Positions 8,181 to 13,629 of a DNA stretch of 33,111 nucleotides are shown here, piece by piece. The position numbers and the translations under genes were made by a program. The notes below the pieces were generated by a model. The model was given only the letters and a program-made list of their open reading frames with translations. It was not told the origin of the DNA and did not search any database. The stretch is from contig JAAYUY010000069.1 in NCBI GenBank assembly GCA_012517435.1, positions 1-33,111 on the forward strand, written 5' to 3'. Source of the stretch: Sphingobacteriales bacterium. GTDB lineage: Bacteria > Bacteroidota > Bacteroidia > CAILMK01 > JAAYUY01. Numbering within the stretch: position 1 is the stretch's first letter; the number at the start of each line of letters is the position of its first letter.

Positions 8181-8216
8181 AAAAAACCCGTCAGAAAGCC
8201 ATCTGACGGGTTTTTT
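8181..8216. terminator. Bidirectional Rho-independent terminator
   Basis: A perfect 9-bp GC-rich stem (CCCGTCAGA / TCTGACGGG, 8187-8195 and 8202-8210) with a 6-nt loop is flanked by six A on the left and six T on the right, so it can end transcription from both sides. It serves the convergent lipoprotein and acyl-CoA dehydrogenase genes. Confidence 0.95.
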
Positions 8217-8234
8217 GATTTAATTGCCAAATTA

Positions 8235-9377
8235 TTATTTCAGAATAGCTTTTGAAATCACGATACGCTGTACCTGATTGGTACCTTCATAAATCTGGCA
8301 CAGTTTGGCATCACGCATCATCTTTTCAACCATAAAGTCGCGTGAATAACCATCTCCACCCATGCACTGAACAGCATCGGTGGTTACCTTCATAGCTGTG
8401 TCGGAAGCATACATTTTCGACATGGCAGATAATTTTCCCACTTCTTTCAGTCCACTATCGTAACACCAGGCAGCGTACCATGTTATCAGTCGAGCTGTTT
8501 CAATGGCAGTAGCCATATCAGCCAACATAAAAGCAATGGCCTGATTGGCTGCAATGGGTTTTCCAAACTGAATCCTGTTTTGTGTCCAGTCTCTTGCTCT
8601 CTCAAAAGCAGCTCTTGCACAGCCAACACTCAGAGCGGCAACCCCTGTTCTTGTACGATCAAATGTCTTCATGGCGATTAAAAATCCATGTCCTTCCTCT
8701 CCTATTCTGTTCTCAACAGGTACTTCTACATCATGAAACAAAATTTCGTTCTGAACGGATGCTTTTTGTCCCATTTTCTGTAATCTCGGTTTAATTTCTA
8801 TTCCCGGTGACTCTGCAGGTACTACAAAAGCCGAAAGGCTTCTGGACCCTTTTTCAGGATCGGTTATGGCAAATACGGTATGAAAACTTGCTACTTCACA
8901 ATTGGTAATAAATCTTTTATGTCCATTTAAAATGTATTTATCTCCTTTTCTGATGGCTGTTGATTTTATGCTCTGTACATCTGAACCAGCATTTGGCTCT
9001 GTCAGGCAATAAGCAGCTACGGCTTTTTCTTCATTTATTCTTCCGAAAAACCTCTTTTGCTGATCCTCATTGGCAGCAAGCAATAATGGAGTCAATGCAA
9101 GGGTATTGGCATCAATACAAATTCCTATACCGATACATCCTGCACCAAGTTCCTCCGAAGCAAGTGCTCCGTCAAGTATACTGTATCCCTTTCCTCCGAA
9201 TTTTTCCGGAATAGGGCCATTCATCAGCCCTTCCTCATAGGCTGCTTTAACTATTTCCCATGGGAAAACAGCGAGTTCATCATATTTTAAGGCATTGGGA
9301 ATAATCCATCTTTGTGCAAAATCCCTGTACTTTTCTCTGATTTCAATTTGCCTTTGGGTAAGTGAAAAATCCAACAT
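8235..9377 (-). CDS. Acyl-CoA dehydrogenase (short/medium-chain type)
   Basis: A 380-residue FAD flavoprotein that oxidises acyl-CoA to trans-2-enoyl-CoA, passing electrons to ETF. It has the full family layout: N-terminal helical domain (1-115), middle beta domain with CLTEPNAGSDVQS (FAD/substrate loop, about 124-136), and C-terminal helical domain with RIQFGKPI, QCMGGDGYSRDFMVEKMMRD and the catalytic base E364 in YEGTNQVQR. The position of that Glu is that of butyryl/medium-chain enzymes, not isovaleryl or long-chain ones. No etf, thiolase or crotonase gene is adjacent, so the exact substrate is open. The start is fixed by a near-perfect Shine-Dalgarno (AAGGAGGT) four bases before the ATG, unusual for this phylum. 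Confidence 0.95.
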   Translation of the reverse strand: MLDFSLTQRQIEIREKYRDFAQRWIIPNALKYDELAVFPWEIVKAAYEEGLMNGPIPEKFGGKGYSILDGALASEELGAGCIGIGICIDANTLALTPLLLAANEDQQKRFFGRINEEKAVAAYCLTEPNAGSDVQSIKSTAIRKGDKYILNGHKRFITNCEVASFHTVFAITDPEKGSRSLSAFVVPAESPGIEIKPRLQKMGQKASVQNEILFHDVEVPVENRIGEEGHGFLIAMKTFDRTRTGVAALSVGCARAAFERARDWTQNRIQFGKPIAANQAIAFMLADMATAIETARLITWYAAWCYDSGLKEVGKLSAMSKMYASDTAMKVTTDAVQCMGGDGYSRDFMVEKMMRDAKLCQIYEGTNQVQRIVISKAILK

Positions 9378-9381
9378 TTTT

Positions 9382-9389
9382 ACCTCCTT
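9382..9389 (-). promoter_or_regulatory. Unusually strong Shine-Dalgarno (AAGGAGGT) before the acyl-CoA dehydrogenase
   Basis: On the minus strand AAGGAGGT is followed by AAAA and the ATG at 9377. Most other genes in this window lack any comparable match to the 16S rRNA tail. Confidence 0.8.
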
Positions 9390-9427
9390 AAATAATTTTA
9401 TTAAAATTTAAACTATTTTTTCGCTTA

Positions 9428-9435
9428 CGAAAGTA
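9428..9435 (-). promoter_or_regulatory. Possible acyl-CoA dehydrogenase promoter, -7 box TACTTTCG
   Basis: TACTTTCG differs at one position from TAnnTTTG and lies about 51 bp upstream of the start, with a TTTA about 18 bp further upstream at the -33 position. Confidence 0.35.
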
Positions 9436-9516
9436 ATTAAATTAAATAAACCGTAAACGTTTTTTCCAAAATGATTTTTTTTCAGAAAATTTGCACCTTA
9501 CATTTAATTGAAAATC

Positions 9517-10419
9517 ATGAAGAAAATTAAAGAATTAAGGCAATATAATTCCAGAACTGCCGATCCGCTGACTGAACCTTCCAACTGGTATTTACGGGCT
9601 ATTACAAGGTTTGATGAAAAGGAAAATATTGTTGAAGAAATTATTTATGAAAACGAAAACACACTGGAAAGTAAAACTGAATACCGCTATGACGATCAGC
9701 AAAGACTGATTGAAAAAGTTGTTTATCTTTCTGAAAATGAGGTTGGGGAAAAATTTTCTTACACCTATAATGAAAACAATCAGTTGGCCACAGAGACACA
9801 ACATTATGCTGATGGCTCTCAAACTGTAAGAATTTTCAACTATTCTGATTCAAGAATAACAATAACAATAAATGATGAAGAAGGGTCACTGGAAGGGCAG
9901 GAAATTAAACTTCTTCAAAATGGGAAAATAACAGAAGAAATTACTCTTGATGAAGATAAAAATGAGACCTCTCATTTATATTATACCTTTAATGATGCTG
10001 GGCTGGTTGAATCAAGAATTGAGAAAAATGCAGCAGGAGAAGTGGAGTCGCTGAGAAAATATTTATATAACGAAAGGAATGAAATGATTGAACTGACCGA
10101 ACTGACAGGAGACGGAGAGCTCATCAGCCGAAGAACTTTTGAATATGATGAATTCAACCGTCTTGTGCAGGAAAATATTGACGGATATTCTGTCAATTAT
10201 ACTTACAATGAAAACGGGAAACGCAGCAGGGAAGAAATTATTAATCCGATGCAGATCATTGAATCCTTCACCGACTATGAGTATGAAGGCGACAAAGTGA
10301 TCAGAACCGTTTCATGCAACAAAGGGAATCTGATGGGACACGACTCATCTGGAAAATCGATCAGGTCAGCTTATTTAATTTCGAAATTCGAATACGATTA
10401 TTATCCTGATTCTGAATAA
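9517..10419 (+). CDS. YD/RHS-like repeat protein without signal peptide, function unknown
   Basis: The start is ATG at 9517 (300 residues); an in-frame TTG three codons upstream is less likely. The protein is built of repeating beta-hairpin units of about 20 residues with the pattern YxYDxxxRLIE or YTYNENNQL (for example EYRYDDQQRL, YTYNENNQLA, YLYNERNEM, FEYDEFNRL, YTYNENGKR), like the YD repeats of RHS proteins and of small Bacteroidota repeat proteins. It is rich in Glu and Asn and has no signal peptide, toxin domain or RHS core motif, so a cytoplasmic or scaffold protein is more likely than a secreted toxin. It converges with the next gene with one base between stops. An AAAATTTG box just upstream (about 9487-9494) is a weak promoter candidate. 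Confidence 0.75.
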   Translation: MKKIKELRQYNSRTADPLTEPSNWYLRAITRFDEKENIVEEIIYENENTLESKTEYRYDDQQRLIEKVVYLSENEVGEKFSYTYNENNQLATETQHYADGSQTVRIFNYSDSRITITINDEEGSLEGQEIKLLQNGKITEEITLDEDKNETSHLYYTFNDAGLVESRIEKNAAGEVESLRKYLYNERNEMIELTELTGDGELISRRTFEYDEFNRLVQENIDGYSVNYTYNENGKRSREEIINPMQIIESFTDYEYEGDKVIRTVSCNKGNLMGHDSSGKSIRSAYLISKFEYDYYPDSE

Positions 10420-10420
10420 T

Positions 10421-11023
10421 TTACCTGTTTTTCCTCTCCTCTTTCTTTTTCTGCTTCAGATAATTCTTATCCGGTACAATTTCCATTTTCACATTCCATT
10501 TCTTCTCCAGATCAAAACGCTGTCCAACTATAGCCAGCGGTATTGCACCTATTATAGCTATTGGAATTCCTACAGACATGATAGTAACGCCCATTATGAC
10601 CAAAATAAATGCCCCGCAAGCATCTGAATTCACTATGGAATATCCGTGAATAACCAGATATGCTCCATAACCGGTAACCAATGTTCCGCTGATCAATAAT
10701 ACTTTGCCGGTGGTTTGAACAATTTTCAAACCCGTTGATTTTGCGCCTATTTTTGTGAGACTGTCAAAACTAATTGAAGTTCCGTTAATTACAATTCCTT
10801 CTTCGGTGATCTGTTCAATCCTGCCTTTGTTTTTTGATTTATCTCCTTTGACCCAGTAAGTAATTTTTTTATTCTGTTTAATAAACTTTTGTTTATCCTT
10901 TGACTTATGTATGAAAACCAATATGGTATCCTGAGGGATTTCTATCTGAGCATACGTAGGAAGAGGAATGATAAACAACGATGTTAAAAAAAGCAATAAC
11001 GTCAGCCCGGTTTTATTCTCCAT
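10421..11023 (-). CDS. Secreted/envelope protein with two C-terminal membrane segments, function unknown
   Basis: The ATG at 11023 gives 200 residues; two TTG codons directly upstream are not needed. A signal peptide (residues 1-25, ending PTYA before QIEIPQ) is followed by a small beta-rich region (about 28-85; YWVKGDKSKNKGRIEQI, GIVINGTSISFDSL) resembling an SH3-like or LSm-like barrel, then two Gly/Ile-rich hydrophobic segments (about 98-120 and 130-160) and a very basic tail (KQKKKEERKNR). This layout recurs in uncharacterised Bacteroidota proteins. No catalytic motif is seen. A perfect TAnnTTTG box lies 40 bp upstream. Confidence 0.75.
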   Translation of the reverse strand: MENKTGLTLLLFLTSLFIIPLPTYAQIEIPQDTILVFIHKSKDKQKFIKQNKKITYWVKGDKSKNKGRIEQITEEGIVINGTSISFDSLTKIGAKSTGLKIVQTTGKVLLISGTLVTGYGAYLVIHGYSIVNSDACGAFILVIMGVTIMSVGIPIAIIGAIPLAIVGQRFDLEKKWNVKMEIVPDKNYLKQKKKEERKNR

Positions 11024-11062
11024 CAACAATCAATTAAAAATGTTAAACAAAAAGTAAGACAA

Positions 11063-11070
11063 CAAATTTA
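11063..11070 (-). promoter_or_regulatory. Promoter -7 box TAAATTTG for the gene ending at 10421
   Basis: On the minus strand TAAATTTG fits TAnnTTTG exactly and would give a leader of about 33 nt to the ATG at 11023, which supports that start. Confidence 0.5.
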
Positions 11071-11183
11071 AAAAAATGTTGATAAATTATCTCCGATTTT
11101 CAAAATATTTCTTACCTTTATACCTTGAAAAAAAATTGATAAAATTTAGTTAATCAAGGAATTTTAAAGAAAAAGGAGCGACT

Positions 11184-11426
11184 ATGGATGTATTTACACC
11201 TTTATTTGTAGTTTTTGGATTAAATATTGACACTTTCTTATTGGTTGTTATCATTATTGTTGCCATTCTGGCAGGAGTCGGAATTTTCCTGATGGCTCAA
11301 AATGTACGGCCAATTACAGGTTTTCTCCTGCTGATTCTTGCCCTGGCATTGGTTATTGGTGTCAGTTATGATGCAAAAACTATTAAAAAAGAATTAAAGC
11401 GAACAATTGAGAGATTTGTAAAGTAG
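11184..11426 (+). CDS. Small two-helix membrane protein, function unknown
   Basis: An 80-residue protein with two predicted membrane helices (about 15-37 and 44-62), joined by AQNVRPITG and followed by a basic amphipathic tail (KTIKKELKRTIERFVK). An AAGGAG Shine-Dalgarno lies 7 bases before the ATG, which supports translation. A TACCTTTA box at 11113-11120 differs from the -7 consensus at one base. It stands alone between a divergent and a convergent gene. No family was recognised. Confidence 0.7.
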   Translation: MDVFTPLFVVFGLNIDTFLLVVIIIVAILAGVGIFLMAQNVRPITGFLLLILALALVIGVSYDAKTIKKELKRTIERFVK

Positions 11427-11427
11427 C

Positions 11428-11467
11428 TTAAGATATTGAATTACTGCAATTAAGTTCAGTATCTTAA
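11428..11467. terminator. Long hairpin between convergent genes, likely bidirectional terminator
   Basis: TTAAGATATTGAA (11428-11440) pairs with TTCAGTATCTTAA (11455-11467): a 13-bp stem with one G-U pair and a 14-nt loop. It fills the gap between the convergent genes ending at 11426 and 11456 and enters the last codons of the second. It lacks a clear T tract and is AT-rich, so termination strength is uncertain. Confidence 0.5.
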
Positions 11468-12151
11468 AATTTCATTAAAGTATTTTTGCTTTAATGTTTT
11501 GAGTTTTTCAATATCTGTTTTTTCCCAGAAAATTCTGATGAGTTCCCATAGTTCGCCATGATAATACATACTTCCCATTGCAGCATCAAAATCCTTGAAA
11601 TCCCAGTTATTTCTGATTGAGATGGTCATTTCCTTAAATTTATTCCATGACAGTGGTTCAGGGATGGCAATATAAGCCATGTTTTCTTCTTTGTCAACAA
11701 ACAGATTATCACCGGCCACATACATTTCAAAAAATTTCTTCACTGTAATAATCGCTGATTCATCTATTTTTCTGTATTTCCTGAATTCAATTCCTTCTGC
11801 CCTGAAACAGTTTTGAATTTCTTCAATCAGCTCAAAAGAAGGCAGGTTTTTAATTCTTATGCCATGCATAACACTTTTTGCTTCAATAATAGCTGAAGCA
11901 GCATCAAAAGGATGAGGAAAATATGACCTGATTTTTTTTGTCAAACGCGCAATAATTTCACGCGACATAGCGGATCGTGTCATTAAAAAAATGCTCTCAG
12001 GTTTTTTAAACTCAGGCACCTGATGATGATAGCCCGGAAAAGGTTCAATAATTTCAAGCACCAACGTATTGGGTGAAATCTTGTACTCGACATTTCCAAT
12101 TCTTTCTTCTTTAATAATGGTCCCTGTCGTTTCAAAGTAATTTTTTTCCAT
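11456..12151 (-). CDS. Hypothetical cytoplasmic protein
   Basis: Start chosen at ATG 12151 (231 residues, beginning MEKNYFETTG). The frame is open to 12235, but that extension is hydrophobic and out of character, and a perfect -7 box (12194-12201) lies inside it, placing the transcript start downstream. The protein is a soluble alpha/beta mix without signal peptide or membrane helix. It has an N-terminal segment with PFPGYHHQVPEFKKPES, a middle region (about 45-110) beginning TRSAMSREIIARLTKKI, and a C-terminal aromatic-rich helical part (RIFWEKTDIEKLKTLKQKYF). No family was recognised and no catalytic motif is evident. Confidence 0.7.
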   Translation of the reverse strand: MEKNYFETTGTIIKEERIGNVEYKISPNTLVLEIIEPFPGYHHQVPEFKKPESIFLMTRSAMSREIIARLTKKIRSYFPHPFDAASAIIEAKSVMHGIRIKNLPSFELIEEIQNCFRAEGIEFRKYRKIDESAIITVKKFFEMYVAGDNLFVDKEENMAYIAIPEPLSWNKFKEMTISIRNNWDFKDFDAAMGSMYYHGELWELIRIFWEKTDIEKLKTLKQKYFNEILRY

Positions 12152-12193
12152 TTTCCTTAATTTTTTAATTATTCTAAATAGCATTAAGAAACA

Positions 12194-12201
12194 CAAATAT
12201 A
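12194..12201 (-). promoter_or_regulatory. Promoter -7 box TATATTTG
   Basis: TATATTTG on the minus strand matches TAnnTTTG exactly; the leader to the ATG at 12151 would be about 36 nt. It rules against the longer start at 12235. Confidence 0.6.
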
Positions 12202-12248
12202 CGAATTCCCGGATGACTAAATTTAAAAAAATCACTAAAGAACAATTT

Positions 12249-12256
12249 TATTTTTG
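12249..12256 (+). promoter_or_regulatory. Possible TerC promoter, -7 box TATTTTTG
   Basis: TATTTTTG matches TAnnTTTG and lies 57 bp before the ATG at 12314. No good -33 TTTG is visible. No yybP-ykoY (manganese) riboswitch-like structure was recognised in this short leader. Confidence 0.4.
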
Positions 12257-12313
12257 AAAATTATTTTCCAACGGGCATTATTTTCGCATAACCAATGGGC
12301 TTAGAAAAATAAT

Positions 12314-13360
12314 ATGCCACATCAGGAATCAATAATTTTCTTCCTTTTCATTGCCGGGATTTTCTTGTTACTCATGTTTGACCTGGGTATCTTCAATAAA
12401 AAATCTCATGTCATTAAATTCAGGGAAGCCATTATCTGGACATCCGTATGGATTTCGTTGGGGATAGCTTTTTATCTCTTTATTTATTTTAAGGGAGATA
12501 TAATACATAGCATTTCTTCAAATGAAGACATTACCCATAAAATAAATGAATATCATCATTCTATAAAAATGACGGATGATTTCAGCACCAACCTGAAGGC
12601 TTACAGAAAAGCAATTTCACTTGAGTACCTAACCGGTTACCTGATTGAATATGCTCTTTCCGTTGACAATATTTTTGTGATGATTCTGATTTTTTTATCA
12701 TTCGGAGTTGATCCCAAATATTATAAAAAAGTATTGTTCTGGGGAATTTTGGGAGCAATTGTGATGAGGTTTATTTTTATCTTTCTCAGCTCTGCCCTTA
12801 TTCAGCAATTTAACTGGATTTTATACATATTTGGCGGATTACTCATTATCACCGGAATCCGGATGTTTATTCAACGTAATGCTGAGGAAAAAATTGAAAC
12901 CAGCCGGCATCCGGTTGTCAGATTCTCCAGCAGATATTTCAAAATTTTTCCAAGGTATGTAAACGGTCATTTTTTTATTTTTAAGAATAAAAAATTTCTG
13001 TTTACACCACTGTTTCTCGTTTTATTGGTGATTGAATTTACGGATGTCATTTTTGCAATTGATTCGGTGCCTGCTATCTTTTCAGTTACCAAAGATCCCT
13101 ATATTATCTTTTTCTCCAATATTTTCGCTATTTTGGGACTACGTTCGCTGTTTTTTCTGGTGAGCAATGTGATGAATTTGTTTGCCTATCTTAAAATCGG
13201 GCTATCTGTCCTACTGGTTTTTATCGGTTTAAAAATGATTTTTCATCACTGGCTCGACCTGATCGGGTTCAGTGTTTCTCACTCCTTATATTTTGTCCTT
13301 TTTATTCTTCTCACCAGTATTTTAATGTCTGTTCTTTTTCCACCTAAAAATAAAACCTGA
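12314..13360 (+). CDS. TerC/Alx family membrane protein, probable manganese exporter
   Basis: A 348-residue inner-membrane protein of the TerC family with about nine helices. Family hallmarks are the two intramembrane acidic segments EYALSVDNIF (D118) and EFTDVIFAIDSVPAIF (D244, D250), and GLRSLFFL near the end. Characterised members (E. coli Alx, B. subtilis MeeF/MeeY) export Mn2+, in some cases to load secreted metalloenzymes. Residues 61-102, between helices 2 and 3, are a hydrophilic insertion (about 40 residues, rich in His, Asp and Lys) in the place of a short loop. The stop codon TGA overlaps the ATG of the acylphosphatase gene by one base, so the two are translationally coupled. Confidence 0.92.
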   Translation: MPHQESIIFFLFIAGIFLLLMFDLGIFNKKSHVIKFREAIIWTSVWISLGIAFYLFIYFKGDIIHSISSNEDITHKINEYHHSIKMTDDFSTNLKAYRKAISLEYLTGYLIEYALSVDNIFVMILIFLSFGVDPKYYKKVLFWGILGAIVMRFIFIFLSSALIQQFNWILYIFGGLLIITGIRMFIQRNAEEKIETSRHPVVRFSSRYFKIFPRYVNGHFFIFKNKKFLFTPLFLVLLVIEFTDVIFAIDSVPAIFSVTKDPYIIFFSNIFAILGLRSLFFLVSNVMNLFAYLKIGLSVLLVFIGLKMIFHHWLDLIGFSVSHSLYFVLFILLTSILMSVLFPPKNKT

Positions 13361-13629
13361 TGAGACATGTAAACATAACCATTTCAGGAATTGTTCAGGG
13401 AGTTGGGTTCAGATTCTGGGCAAGAAATATGGCTGAAAATCTTGGCATAAAAGGATTTGTAAAAAATCTTCCTGACCAAAGGGTTTATATTGAAGCAGAG
13501 GGAGATGAACATTCAATTGATTTGTTCATTGAAAAGTGTAAGGCAGGTCCAACACATGCAAGAGTCAGCAAGATTGAAGTTGTTGATTCTGAACTAGTTA
13601 ATTTTACAAATTTTATCATCACAAGATAG
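13360..13629 (+). CDS. acyP: Acylphosphatase
   Basis: An 89-residue protein of normal family length, hydrolysing the carboxyl-phosphate bond of acyl phosphates such as acetyl phosphate or 1,3-bisphosphoglycerate. Active-site signature SGIVQGVGFRFWA gives phosphate-binding R18, and GFVKNLPD gives catalytic N36. Both key residues are present. The start overlaps the TerC stop by one base. The last 11 bases overlap, tail to tail, the 3' end of the large sensor gene on the other strand. Pairing with TerC has no known functional explanation. Confidence 0.95.
   Translation: MRHVNITISGIVQGVGFRFWARNMAENLGIKGFVKNLPDQRVYIEAEGDEHSIDLFIEKCKAGPTHARVSKIEVVDSELVNFTNFIITR

Noticed and set aside
12152-12235. 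28-residue N-terminal extension of the hypothetical protein ending at 11456
   Set aside because: It contains the promoter box at 12194-12201 and a hydrophobic sequence out of keeping with the rest; ATG 12151 is better.
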